In this document: one piece after another, positions 36,944 to 45,505 of the stretch | Layout: each line of letters starts with the position of its first letter | Position numbering within the stretch: the stretch's first letter is position 1 | NCBI RefSeq assembly: GCF_900103225.1 | Contig: NZ_FNJH01000008.1 | Span: forward strand, 122,189 to 186,188 | Source of the DNA: Pseudomonas congelans | Lineage (GTDB): Bacteria; Pseudomonadota; Gammaproteobacteria; Pseudomonadales; Pseudomonadaceae | Length of the DNA: 64,000 nucleotides | Reading direction: 5' to 3' | Translations under genes and position numbers: made by a program | Notes under the pieces: model-generated | Seen by the model: only the letters and a program-made list of their open reading frames with translations | Databases searched by the model: none | What the model was told of the DNA's origin: nothing

Positions 36944-37459
36944 GTGGGCTCTCCTTGCATGGCCACGTCGGGACGCGTGTCTGGCGTCCAGGCCGGGAAT
37001 AGTTCCGTGTAAACGGCATGTTGTAAGGGCGACACGGTTATTGACGATTGGCCAATAACCGTGTGTTTAACAGGCAAACAGAGTTGCTCACGTATTCTTA
37101 TCGCGAACAGGTTATTTACCGGGTATACGTCTGTAGGAAACTTCACAGAATAAGAAGAATGGACAACACGCTGTTAAACACCAATGGAACAGGCACCCGG
37201 AATCGCCCACAGTAATGCAACGTGAATGCCAACAGGCCATAAAGAACAGATCGCAACTTATATAAGGTACAGATTTGAAACGTCGTGCGCCCGCGTGATG
37301 ACCAGAATAAAAAACAACGACACACTCTGTTTGATTGTCAGACACCCCACTCACAAGGCAACTCGTTATGACTGTTTATTAGCGGGGATATGAACGCTTG
37401 GTAACAACAAGAGTGTTACGTGCTCGAAGCCAGTAACACCGGGTGACGACAGGCAGGGC
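36944..37459. other. Gene-free region with a 12-base inverted repeat
   Basis: These 516 bases carry no credible gene. The notable element is ACACGGTTATTG at 37032-37043 and CAATAACCGTGT at 37053-37064, a perfect 12-base inverted repeat with a 9-base spacer. It lies about 90 bases upstream of the DUF1329 start and has no T tract, so it is a candidate operator or RNA hairpin. The rest is moderately AT-rich (for example 37141-37300) and contains the downstream end of the yjf-like operon. Confidence 0.6.
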
Positions 37460-38617
37460 TCAGTCGATGACGACGTGTGGCAGGAAGCGACTGGTGTCCT
37501 TGGTAATCAGGCTGTCGTCTTCACGAATACCGATCCCGGACGCAAGATCACCGATGACCCAGGAGCCGATCAGCGTGTAGCTGTCGCCAAAACGCGGGAG
37601 CGGCGAGTACGCCTGCAGAATGTAGGGCGCATCGGTGTAGGGCCCATCGACCGAGATCACCTCATCGCCGGGCGTGCGCATTTCAATGTTAGCGCCCTCA
37701 CGGGAAAAATACGGTTTGCGCACCCAGCCTTTGGGGACCGCTTTGCTCGGGTCCCGGTCGACGTGTGCAGGCAGCAGGTTCGGATGGCCTTCGTTGAACT
37801 GCCACAACAGCGGCAGGATTCCCTTGTTGCTGAGAATTGCCTTCCACGCGGGTTCGACAAACTGGGTACCACTGGCTGACACGTGCTGGCCGAATTCCTC
37901 GTGAAAGATGTGCTCCCACGCGTGCAGCTTGAACAAGCGCTCGATCCAGCGCCCGTCCAGGTCGACAAAACGCCCGTCAGCGCTGAGCCCGATGTCTTCG
38001 ATATCGATGTGCCTCGCATCGATGCCAACGTGTGCCGCCATGCGCCGCAGAAAATCGGTGGTGCCACGGTCTTCGACGGAACCGGACATCGCCGAAAAGT
38101 AGAACGGAGTCGTACCGGGAAACTCGGCAAAGGCCCTAACCAGGTCCTCGGCAATCGAGTTGAACTGGGTGGCACGCGCAGGCAACACGCCGCGCGCCAT
38201 CTGCTCTTCCAGCCAGAGCAGTTGCACCGCGCCGGCTTCCATCAGACTGGTCGGCGTATCGGCATTGATTTCGTACATCTTCGCCGGGCCCGTACCGTCG
38301 TAGGCAAAATCGAAGCGCCCGTAAAGATGCGGATGTCCCTCCTTCCATGAGGTCTGGATCACGTCGAAGAACGCTTCCGGAATCGCCAGTTGATGGAGCA
38401 GCGCTTCGCTGTCCACCACTCGCGCCACAGCGTCCATGCACATCTGGTGAAGCTCCTGAGTGGGCGCTTCGAGATCGCGGGTAATCTGCTGTTCGCTGAA
38501 CAGGTAATACCCGCGCTCATCCCAGTAACGCTCACCGTCGATGGTGTGAAAGTTGAACCCTTCACGTTCGGCGGTCGAACGCCAGTCCGGACGTTCCTCG
38601 ATGCTGATCTTTTTCAT
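37460..38617 (-). CDS. Glutathionylspermidine-synthase-like ATP-grasp protein (YjfC/YgiC family)
   Basis: This 385-residue protein is the synthetase-only form of the glutathionylspermidine synthase family, without the amidase domain of E. coli Gss. Conserved ATP-grasp segments include HLYGRFDFAYDGTGPAKMYEINADTPT near residue 95-125 (shown here in part), the WEHIFHEEFGQHV region, and the C-terminal GGEGANIE-like block seen as SREGANIEMRTPGDE. E. coli YgiC and YjfC have not been shown to make glutathionylspermidine, and the real peptide-amine product is unknown. It is the last gene of the seven-gene PspA operon and lies 11 bases after the DUF1190 gene. Confidence 0.9.
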   Translation of the reverse strand: MKKISIEERPDWRSTAEREGFNFHTIDGERYWDERGYYLFSEQQITRDLEAPTQELHQMCMDAVARVVDSEALLHQLAIPEAFFDVIQTSWKEGHPHLYGRFDFAYDGTGPAKMYEINADTPTSLMEAGAVQLLWLEEQMARGVLPARATQFNSIAEDLVRAFAEFPGTTPFYFSAMSGSVEDRGTTDFLRRMAAHVGIDARHIDIEDIGLSADGRFVDLDGRWIERLFKLHAWEHIFHEEFGQHVSASGTQFVEPAWKAILSNKGILPLLWQFNEGHPNLLPAHVDRDPSKAVPKGWVRKPYFSREGANIEMRTPGDEVISVDGPYTDAPYILQAYSPLPRFGDSYTLIGSWVIGDLASGIGIREDDSLITKDTSRFLPHVVID

Positions 38618-38628
38618 GCCGCGAACCG

Positions 38629-39375
38629 TCAGCCTCCGAAACTGCTGCTGCCACCGCTGCTCTTGCCACCCCAGCCACTGCGCGCCGAGGCCTGGCTGCC
38701 GAAGCCGCCGCGCGAGATGGTCGATGACACCGAAGACGAGCCGGCCCCCGAGCTGCCCAGGTTGCGCCCCAGGGTGCTCTTGCCGTAGCTGCGATCCGGG
38801 CTGGATTGCGCCTGGGTCGAGCGCCCGAAGGTCTTGCCGCGATCGATCTGACTGGGCAGGGACGAGCTGTAATAACCACCCCGGCCATCGCGCGTCTGGT
38901 AGATGGGCTGCGAGTAGTAGCGGTTATTACCGAAGCCGTTGCTGAGCAGATTGCCGATCAGCAGCCCGGCCATCAGACCGGTGGTGCCACTCATGCCTGC
39001 CGGAGCAGACTGGCTGACTTCCTGATTGGCCCGGTCCAGTGCCTCTTTCGGCACTTGTCCGGAAAAGCCCAGTTCGAAGCCGCCGAGCTTGGGTATGTAC
39101 TTGCCGTCAGAGGTGACCTGGCAATAATCCGGGACGAAGTCCGCGTCGCAGGACGCCTTGTCATCATAAGTCGGCGCAATGCGGCGATGATCGGACAACG
39201 CCTGCATGTAGGCATCCGAACAGACATTCACCGGCACCTTGGCGTCGACGCACTCCTGCACCGAACTGAAGTTGGCCTTGGCGTTGACGGTATCCTTCTG
39301 CTCGGACGGACCGCACCCGGCAAGGGCCAGCGGCAGCGCGCCGGCGAGCACCAGTTTTACTGAACTACGTCTCAT
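38629..39375 (-). CDS. DUF1190 lipoprotein (YjfM/YgiB family)
   Basis: This 248-residue protein has a lipoprotein signal with lipobox LAGC, Cys21, so it should be lipidated. The DUF1190 core has paired cysteines (QECVDAKVPVNVCSDAY, KASCDADFVPDYCQV). A conserved GLMAGLLIGNLLSNGFG hydrophobic segment follows near residue 135, and the final 80 residues are Ser/Gly/Arg-rich low complexity. In E. coli, ygiB-ygiC and yjfM-yjfC are neighbours, exactly as this gene and the ATP-grasp gene are here. AGGAG lies eight bases before the ATG. Function unknown. Confidence 0.9.
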   Translation of the reverse strand: MRRSSVKLVLAGALPLALAGCGPSEQKDTVNAKANFSSVQECVDAKVPVNVCSDAYMQALSDHRRIAPTYDDKASCDADFVPDYCQVTSDGKYIPKLGGFELGFSGQVPKEALDRANQEVSQSAPAGMSGTTGLMAGLLIGNLLSNGFGNNRYYSQPIYQTRDGRGGYYSSSLPSQIDRGKTFGRSTQAQSSPDRSYGKSTLGRNLGSSGAGSSSVSSTISRGGFGSQASARSGWGGKSSGGSSSFGG

Positions 39376-39402
39376 CGTGAGTCTCCTTGTTCAAGGCTGC
39401 CG

Positions 39403-39828
39403 TCAGACCGACGGGGTCATGCAGGCTGCGTTGAGAAGACCGACGCTGATCGCGACGCTGGCCGAATAGATGGCTGCTGCCATTTCGCCCTTGGCGATAC
39501 GCGTCGACAGGCCCTTGAGCACCAGGCTGGTAACGCCGAACGCCAGCAGTTGCACAACGGCGGCAATCACTGCCCAGACGATCACGTCCAGAATGCTGAT
39601 GCTGTAGCTGATGATGTTACTGGCCGGCAGCGCGAAACCGATCAGCGAACCACCCAACGCCAGCGCGGCGGCGCTGTTGTTCTCGCGAATCAGCGCAAAT
39701 TCCTTGTGTGGCGTGATCCGGCTGTAAATGAACTGGAACAGCGCGAACAGAATCGCTGCCACCAGGATGTACATGACGAAGCCGAACACAGCGGTGGCAT
39801 TGAGCGACATACGCAGCGCGTCGATCAT
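39403..39828 (-). CDS. DUF350 membrane protein (YjfL family)
   Basis: This 141-residue protein has four membrane helices and two DUF350-type halves: AVFGFVMYILVAAILFALF, then an ENNSAAALALGGSLIGFALP segment typical of the family, then VWAVIAAVVQLLAFGV and a final helix near residue 120. It corresponds in position to yjfL in the E. coli yjfIJKLMC operon. AAGGA precedes the ATG. It probably forms the inner-membrane part of a PspA-associated module; no activity is known to me. Confidence 0.9.
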   Translation of the reverse strand: MIDALRMSLNATAVFGFVMYILVAAILFALFQFIYSRITPHKEFALIRENNSAAALALGGSLIGFALPASNIISYSISILDVIVWAVIAAVVQLLAFGVTSLVLKGLSTRIAKGEMAAAIYSASVAISVGLLNAACMTPSV

Positions 39829-39841
39829 GAGGATTTCCTTG

Positions 39842-40507
39842 TCAAAGAACGTTGATATCAGTGGATTGCAGCGTTATGCCGACCGCCGTGGTGAGCGTGA
39901 TGCTGCCCTCCTCGTCTTCCTCTACGGAAAACAGCAGAAACTCACGGCGGTTGATCAGTCCCGTTTCGCGGGCGTACAGCATGCTCAGGTGCTTGACGCG
40001 ATAAGTCGCGTCAGGACTGACGATGTCTTCATCGAGTGGCGTCAGTTCGGTCTGACCGGGTGAAGTCCCCCATTGCCGCTCGAAGACCTCACCGTCGTGC
40101 TCGTAGGTCGGCAGACCGATCTTCGACGACGGGCCGGTCAGGCGCAGCAATTCATCCTTGCTGGTGATCGGCTCGGCGCTGTAGTAGCCGAACAGGATGA
40201 TGTCCTGCACGTCTTCCGGGTTGGGGCCGTCGCTGACCACTTGCAGAAAGTAGTCCTCGTTATCGAGGTAAAAACGATGCAGCGCCATGGACTGACCAAG
40301 ATCGATATGCCCTACGGACCAGACCTTTTCATCGCCCGGGACGACCACTTCCGAGTGACCGTCGAGCAACAGCTTCAGTGAACTGTCCAGGCACAGCATC
40401 CGTCCGGACGCCAGCCCCAACGGACAGACCGTGCTGACCGGTTGTGCGCCGTCCCGGCCTGATGCCTTGGGGGCTTCCAGGCCCATGGCCCTTTTGAACC
40501 AACTCAT
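39842..40507 (-). CDS. DUF2491 protein (YjfK family)
   Basis: This 221-residue cytosolic protein matches YjfK/DUF2491. It opens MSWFKRAMGLEAPK and includes SVGHIDLGQSMALHRFYLDNEDYFLQ and the DVQDIILFGYY segment. A frame extending to 40579 adds a basic stretch (MRLLRLLRLK) without ribosome binding site and overlaps a repeated CAGGCGCAA sequence, so I use the ATG at 40507. It is located between the DUF350 and rhomboid genes. Function unknown, but its genomic association with PspA and DUF350 is strong across proteobacteria. Confidence 0.88.
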   Translation of the reverse strand: MSWFKRAMGLEAPKASGRDGAQPVSTVCPLGLASGRMLCLDSSLKLLLDGHSEVVVPGDEKVWSVGHIDLGQSMALHRFYLDNEDYFLQVVSDGPNPEDVQDIILFGYYSAEPITSKDELLRLTGPSSKIGLPTYEHDGEVFERQWGTSPGQTELTPLDEDIVSPDATYRVKHLSMLYARETGLINRREFLLFSVEEDEEGSITLTTAVGITLQSTDINVL

Positions 40508-40597
40508 AATCCATTTCCTTGCAGTCGACGGGTGACGATATATAACGCTCTTCAAGCGCAACAGGCGCAACAGGCGCACTGCCTGCGCGCGAATGGC

Positions 40598-41152
40598 TCA
40601 GTTCTCCGCCAGCAATGCCTTGGAATGCATCAGCCAGGCCACACAAACGCCCGCGAGTGCACCAGCGATATGTGACTCAAACGACATGCCGGCCACCGGA
40701 ACGAAGCCGAATACCAGCCCGCTGTAAGCGGCCAGTACCAGCAGCGCGATCATCACGCTGGCGATACTGCGCTGATACCACGCACGTGCCAGCAGATAAG
40801 CCCACAAACCAAAAATCAGACCGCTTGCGCCGACATGGATATTGCTGCGACCGAAGCTCCAGACCAGCAGCCCGCCCAGCAGGCAGACCAGCCCGGCAAC
40901 CCACGCATAACGCCTGACACCCTCGGTCGCCACCAGCCAGCTCAGCACAATGAACGGCAACAGATTGCTGAGCAAGTGCTGAATCGACCCATGCAGAAAA
41001 GGGGCAAACACAATGCCGCGCAACCCGGTGAGGCTGCGCGGCATGATACCGAAATGGACCAGACTGTTGCCGGTGATCGAGTTGATTGCCTGTACCGCAA
41101 TCAACACGGCCGACAGGACGAGGATGACCTTGAGTCGTCGGGAAAACGCCAT
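40598..41152 (-). CDS. Rhomboid intramembrane serine protease within the PspA operon
   Basis: This 184-residue protein has six membrane helices and all rhomboid hallmarks: FLHGSIQHLLSN with the conserved His and Asn63, catalytic Ser110 in GASGLIFG, and catalytic His161 in ESHIAGALAG. It is therefore predicted active. It lies 30 bases downstream of the PspA gene and 90 bases upstream of the DUF2491 gene. In the E. coli yjfIJKLMC operon, yjfJ and yjfK are adjacent without a protease, so this is an inserted or lineage-specific member. A role in cleaving a membrane component of this stress module is an attractive inference. Confidence 0.9.
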   Translation of the reverse strand: MAFSRRLKVILVLSAVLIAVQAINSITGNSLVHFGIMPRSLTGLRGIVFAPFLHGSIQHLLSNLLPFIVLSWLVATEGVRRYAWVAGLVCLLGGLLVWSFGRSNIHVGASGLIFGLWAYLLARAWYQRSIASVMIALLVLAAYSGLVFGFVPVAGMSFESHIAGALAGVCVAWLMHSKALLAEN

Positions 41153-41182
41153 TAACCACCCTCGCCTGCCTTGTTGCAGCGC

Positions 41183-41890
41183 TTACTGAGCCGGCGTCTG
41201 ATTTTTGGCTTTCAGGCGCGCCAGAACATCTTGCGCACCGCCGCTTTTGGCACCGATTCCGGCATCCTGCAGACGACGCTCCAGATCGCTGCCGCTGGAC
41301 TGGCTGGCCAGTTCTTCAGCGGCTTCGAGCTTGGCGTCCTGTTCATCCTGGCGCTGCTTGAGGCGCGCCAGCGAGCCGACTGCAGTTTCCACGGCGCCAC
41401 TGGCACCACCGGTTGCGGTGGCCGTCGCGACGCGGGCCTTTTGTACAGTTTCACGGGCCTTGGCCATCTCGACCTGCTGCTTGAGGCTCTTGATTCGCGA
41501 CTCGGCCTTGATCACCTGATCCTGCAGCAGGTTGACCTGCTTGCTGAACTGGTCGGCAAGCTCCTGCTCCTGATCACGCAAGGCTTCGATTTCGGCGATC
41601 TTGTTCGCGCATTCTACGGCCAGCGCTTCTTCACCCTTGTTCAGGGCCTGCATGGCGCGACCTTCCCAGTTGGCGATGCTGGTGGCGTGCTCTTCAAGGC
41701 GCTGTGCCGAGAGTTTGTGCTTGGCCTTGATAGTAATCAGCCCGTCGCGGGCCTTGACCAGCGCGTTCTCGGCGTCACGGATTTCCTGGTCCAGAATACG
41801 GATGGCGTTGGCGTCGGCAATCGACTCGCCCACTTCGGAAGCGCCGCCACGAACAGCGGTCACCAGTTTTTTCCAGATACTTGTAGTCAT
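41183..41890 (-). CDS. PspA/IM30 family membrane-stress protein (YjfJ-like)
   Basis: This 235-residue protein is an almost continuous helical coiled coil of the PspA/Vipp1 family, which binds stressed inner membrane and forms ESCRT-III-like assemblies. The N-terminal region (IWKKLVTAVRGGASEVGESIAD) provides the amphipathic helix. Family landmarks include DQEIRDAENALVKARDGL near residue 38 and an Ala/Glu-rich middle. It sits second in the operon behind the DUF2170 gene, matching yjfJ. GGAG lies eight bases upstream of the ATG. It probably responds to envelope stress together with the DUF350, DUF1190 and rhomboid products. Confidence 0.93.
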   Translation of the reverse strand: MTTSIWKKLVTAVRGGASEVGESIADANAIRILDQEIRDAENALVKARDGLITIKAKHKLSAQRLEEHATSIANWEGRAMQALNKGEEALAVECANKIAEIEALRDQEQELADQFSKQVNLLQDQVIKAESRIKSLKQQVEMAKARETVQKARVATATATGGASGAVETAVGSLARLKQRQDEQDAKLEAAEELASQSSGSDLERRLQDAGIGAKSGGAQDVLARLKAKNQTPAQ

Positions 41891-41916
41891 GAATGTTCTC
41901 CGCCTGACAGCGCTGT

Positions 41917-42570
41917 TCAGTAGATGAAATGATCTTCAAAAGCATCGGCCGCGCGAATGACGTTGTCCGCGAGGGTGAGGATTTCCTGCACCACGACCGT
42001 GAGCGACGATGCCGCACTCAATGCGCCGAACAGGCAGTAGACTTCCTGACCGCCGCCCAGCTTTTCGATGCCGACCGACGACAACGGAAACAGATCGCGG
42101 CTGCGCAGGACAACATCGTTGAACACTTGTACGTTCTTGATCTTGTTCACTTCGATCAAGGTCGCATCGGCGAGAATCTGCTCGCCTTCCACGGCGATGT
42201 AGATCGGCAGGTCGCCGTAGTCGGCCATGGTCAGCCTGATCCCCGAGGCATCGCCCTCGGTCACGTCGAGCTCGATCTTGCCGTTCGTCACCAGTTCCAG
42301 TTCGCTGAGGGCCTTCTGCAGAGAGCTGATGGTCCAGTGGGTATTCTCGGTCATGAAGTCCTCCAGTTTTATTCTGTCGCCCAAAAAGGGCTGTCTTAAG
42401 GCTTTTTCGATACCCCGCAGGGCATCGACATTTTCCGGCCGGATCCAGAATTCGCGCTTCACCAGCCCCGCCTCCTTGAGCCGCAGGCGCATTTCACGCA
42501 TGTAATCGGTGGAGCTCTTGGAAACCTTGGCCGGGACCGCTGCGTTGTCGCCCTGGGTTTTACGAGGCAT
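41917..42570 (-). CDS. DUF2170 protein (YjfI family) with N-terminal extension
   Basis: This 217-residue protein has a C-terminal DUF2170 domain (residues about 75-217, including RLTMADYGDLPIYIAVEGEQ and PLSSVGIEKLGGGQEVY, shown in short segments) equal to the whole of E. coli YjfI (about 133 residues). The extra N-terminal 70 residues are basic, with STDYMREMRLRLKEAGLVK and FWIRPENVDALRGIEKALR. That layout resembles small ribbon-helix-helix DNA-binding proteins. The strong GAGGGGAG site before ATG 42570 supports the long form. It is the first gene of the PspA operon, so an autoregulatory role is possible. The DNA-binding idea is inference. Confidence 0.88.
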   Translation of the reverse strand: MPRKTQGDNAAVPAKVSKSSTDYMREMRLRLKEAGLVKREFWIRPENVDALRGIEKALRQPFLGDRIKLEDFMTENTHWTISSLQKALSELELVTNGKIELDVTEGDASGIRLTMADYGDLPIYIAVEGEQILADATLIEVNKIKNVQVFNDVVLRSRDLFPLSSVGIEKLGGGQEVYCLFGALSAASSLTVVVQEILTLADNVIRAADAFEDHFIY

Positions 42571-42673
42571 TGGCGCTCCCCTCTGCTGCTGGCCGTGGAT
42601 CAGGTGAGCAACGTAGCAGATGTTTCTAAAGATAGATATGCATCACATGTGAGATTTTTCGAGCCGCGACAAT

Positions 42674-42724
42674 TCTCGTTCCCACGCTCCGCGTGGTAAT
42701 GCATTTCGTGACGCTCTGCGTCAC
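42674..42724. repeat. Two-hairpin interspersed repeat, copy 2
   Basis: CCCACGCTCCGCGTGG and CGTGACGCTCTGCGTCAC are two palindromes joined by TAATGCATTT. The copy lies upstream of the PspA operon and close to the pepN terminator. Confidence 0.85.
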
Positions 42725-42757
42725 ATCAAAACCCGACCGGCGACGCACAGTTCGCAT

Positions 42758-42790
42758 AAAAAAAGCGCTGTCCGCAGCAGCGGACAGCGC
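42758..42790 (-). terminator. Rho-independent terminator of pepN
   Basis: Read on the minus strand, an 11-base perfect stem GCGCTGTCCGC/GCGGACAGCGC with a TGCT loop is followed by seven T residues. It starts 36 bases after the pepN stop. Confidence 0.93.
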
Positions 42791-42826
42791 CTTTGTCACA
42801 AGTGCCTGTCAGGCACTGGGCAACCC

Positions 42827-45493
42827 TTATTCAGCCAGGCTTTTGCTTACTACTTCATACACGTCCGCCGACAGTTTGCCGGAGGCGAGGATGCGTTCCA
42901 GCTCGGCTTTCATCAGCGCCTGACGAGCGCTGTTGTATTTGCGCCAGCGGGTCAGTGGTGCCAATTGACGAGAGGCGATCTGTGGGTTCAGCGCGTTCAG
43001 TTCGATGACCAGGTCCGCCAGGAAACGATAGCCGGAGCCATCTGCCGCGTGGAAGTTGACCAGGTTCTGCCCGGCGAAGGCACCGATCAAGGCGCGCACC
43101 TTGTTCGGGTTCCTGATGCTGAAGGCCGGGTGTTTCATCAGTTCCTGCACACGCTGCAGGCCGCCCGGCAGAGTGCTCGCTGCCTGGACGCTGAACCACT
43201 GATCCATGACCAGCGCATTGCTCTTGAAGTTCTCGGCAAACACGGCGAGCGCCTTGTCACGCTCCGCAGTGAACGGCGAGTTGACCAGCACGGCCAGCGC
43301 GGTGAGGCGCTCGGTCATGTTGTCGCTGGTGTCGAACTGATCGATAGTGGCTGCCAGTACCTCCGGCTTGCCGCTGAGCATCAGGTACGACAACGCGATG
43401 TTCTGCAGCGCACGACGGGCGAAGTGCGCGGCCTCGGCAACATAAGGCGTGACCTTCGACACTTCACGGTTGGCCTGATAGCGCGCCAGCAGCCCGTCGA
43501 ACAACCCCTCTGCCAACTGCTGACGGGCAAACTCGCGAGCAGCGTGAATGGCATCGACATCGGCCACTTCGCTGATTTCGGCCAGATAGGCTTCGCCCGG
43601 CAACGAAAGCATTTCCGCGACCATCGCCTGATCCAGGCCATCATCCGCCAGCACGGTGCCCAGTGCAGTGATCAGACGCTGATCCATGACCAGTGGCTGG
43701 CCTTGCTGATGCTGGCCGATCAGTTCCTGCAATACCTGAACCGACAACTGCTGCCCGGCATCCCAGCGATTGAAACCGTCGCTGTCGTGCTGCATCAGGA
43801 ACATCAGTTGATCGCGGTCATACGGGAAGCTCAGCTTGACCGGTGCAGAGAAGCCGCGCAGCAGCGAAGGCAGCGGCTTTTCGGCGACATCGACGAAGGT
43901 GAACGTCTGCTCGGCTTCGGTAACCGACAACACCCGCGTGGTGCCGGTCGCCGCTGTTTCGTTCGCCAGACGCAGGGCAATCTCGCCGCCCTTGCTGTCC
44001 AGCAGCCCCAGTTCGACCGGGATCACGAACGGTTGCTTCTGATCGCCAGGCTGGCCTGGTGTGGTCGGGCAGCTCTGGCGGAAGGTCAGGCTGTAGGTCT
44101 TGGCCGCAGCGTCGTACGACTCGCTGACCGCCAGACGCGGCGTGCCCGCCTGGCTATACCAGCGCTTGAACTGGGTCAGATCGACGCCATTGGCGTCTTC
44201 CATGGCTTTGATGAAGTCGTCGCAGGTCACGGCCTGGCCATCGTGGCGCTCGAAATACAGATCACTGCCCTTGCGGAAGCCTGCAGCCCCCAGCAGGGTG
44301 TGAAGCATGCCGACCACTTCCGAGCCCTTTTCGTACACGGTCAAGGTGTAGAAGTTGGAGATTTCGATGAAGCTGTCCGGGCGCACGGCGTGCGCCATCG
44401 GGCCTGCGTCTTCGGCGAACTGGTGGGTACGCAGGTAGGCAACGTCCTGAATACGCTTGACCGTGGCCGAGTTCATGTCGGCCGAGAAACCGGCGTCGCG
44501 GTACACCGTGAAGCCTTCCTTGAGCGAAAGCTGGAACCAGTCACGGCAGGTCACGCGGTTGCCCGACCAGTTGTGGAAGTATTCGTGGGCGACGATCGCT
44601 TCGACACGCTGGTGTGCCGCGTCGGTCGCCGTCTCGGCACGCGCCAGCACGGCACTGGAGTTGAAGATATTGAGGCCCTTGTTTTCCATCGCGCCCATGT
44701 TGAAGTCGTTGACCGCGACAATCATGAAGATGTCCAGGTCGTACTCGCGACCGTAGGTCTCTTCGTCCCAACGCATGGACTTTTTCAGACTGGTCATGGC
44801 GTGCTGGCACTTGTCGATGTTTTCCGGCTCGACATAAATGCGCAGGATCACTTCCCGCTGGCTCTTGGTTGTGAATGTGTCTTCGATGCACCACAGATCA
44901 CCGGCCACCAGCGCAAACAGATAGGCCGGTTTCATGAACGGGTCTTCCCACGTCGCCCAGTGCCGGCCACCCTCTTCTTCGCCACTGGCCACCGGGTTGC
45001 CGTTGGACAGCAGGATCGGGAAGCCCTGCTTGTCGGCGCTGACGGTGGTGGTGAACTTGCTCATCACGTCAGGACGGTCGAGGTAATAGGTAATCTTGCG
45101 AAAGCCTTCGGCCTCGCACTGGGTGCAGAACATGCCGCTGGACTTGTACAACCCTTCCAGCGCGGTGTTGGATTCCGGATGGATGCGTACGGTGCTGTCG
45201 ACCGTAAAGCTGTCAGCCTGTGGGTGCAGGGTCAGGTGGTCGTCGGTCAGCTGATAATCCGTGGCGCTCAGCTCGACATCGCTCAGCTTGACCGAAACCA
45301 GTTCCAGGTGCTGGCCGTCCAGCACCAGCGGTGGCAGGCCTGCGCCACGCTCGGGGTTGCGGCGCATGACCAGCTGCGCGTGGACCAGCGAGTGGTCGTC
45401 GAACAGTTCGAAGGTCAGGTTCGTCTCATCGATGAGGTACTCGGGAGCCTGGTAATCCTTCAGGTAGATCATTTTCGGTTGTTCGGTGCGCAT
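42827..45493 (-). CDS. pepN: Aminopeptidase N
   Basis: This 888-residue cytosolic M1 zinc metallopeptidase removes N-terminal residues from peptides. The GAMENKGLNIFN substrate-anchoring motif is near residue 265 and the zinc site HEYFHNWSGNRVTC with the downstream Glu (SLKEGFTVYRD) is near residue 300. The C-terminal ARM-like domain is complete and the length matches E. coli PepN (870). The ATG at 45493 has AAGGA eight bases upstream. It is the last gene of a minus-strand block beginning with NAD kinase and ends at a strong terminator. Confidence 0.97.
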   Translation of the reverse strand: MRTEQPKMIYLKDYQAPEYLIDETNLTFELFDDHSLVHAQLVMRRNPERGAGLPPLVLDGQHLELVSVKLSDVELSATDYQLTDDHLTLHPQADSFTVDSTVRIHPESNTALEGLYKSSGMFCTQCEAEGFRKITYYLDRPDVMSKFTTTVSADKQGFPILLSNGNPVASGEEEGGRHWATWEDPFMKPAYLFALVAGDLWCIEDTFTTKSQREVILRIYVEPENIDKCQHAMTSLKKSMRWDEETYGREYDLDIFMIVAVNDFNMGAMENKGLNIFNSSAVLARAETATDAAHQRVEAIVAHEYFHNWSGNRVTCRDWFQLSLKEGFTVYRDAGFSADMNSATVKRIQDVAYLRTHQFAEDAGPMAHAVRPDSFIEISNFYTLTVYEKGSEVVGMLHTLLGAAGFRKGSDLYFERHDGQAVTCDDFIKAMEDANGVDLTQFKRWYSQAGTPRLAVSESYDAAAKTYSLTFRQSCPTTPGQPGDQKQPFVIPVELGLLDSKGGEIALRLANETAATGTTRVLSVTEAEQTFTFVDVAEKPLPSLLRGFSAPVKLSFPYDRDQLMFLMQHDSDGFNRWDAGQQLSVQVLQELIGQHQQGQPLVMDQRLITALGTVLADDGLDQAMVAEMLSLPGEAYLAEISEVADVDAIHAAREFARQQLAEGLFDGLLARYQANREVSKVTPYVAEAAHFARRALQNIALSYLMLSGKPEVLAATIDQFDTSDNMTERLTALAVLVNSPFTAERDKALAVFAENFKSNALVMDQWFSVQAASTLPGGLQRVQELMKHPAFSIRNPNKVRALIGAFAGQNLVNFHAADGSGYRFLADLVIELNALNPQIASRQLAPLTRWRKYNSARQALMKAELERILASGKLSADVYEVVSKSLAE

Positions 45494-45505
45494 GCTGGAA
45501 TCCTT

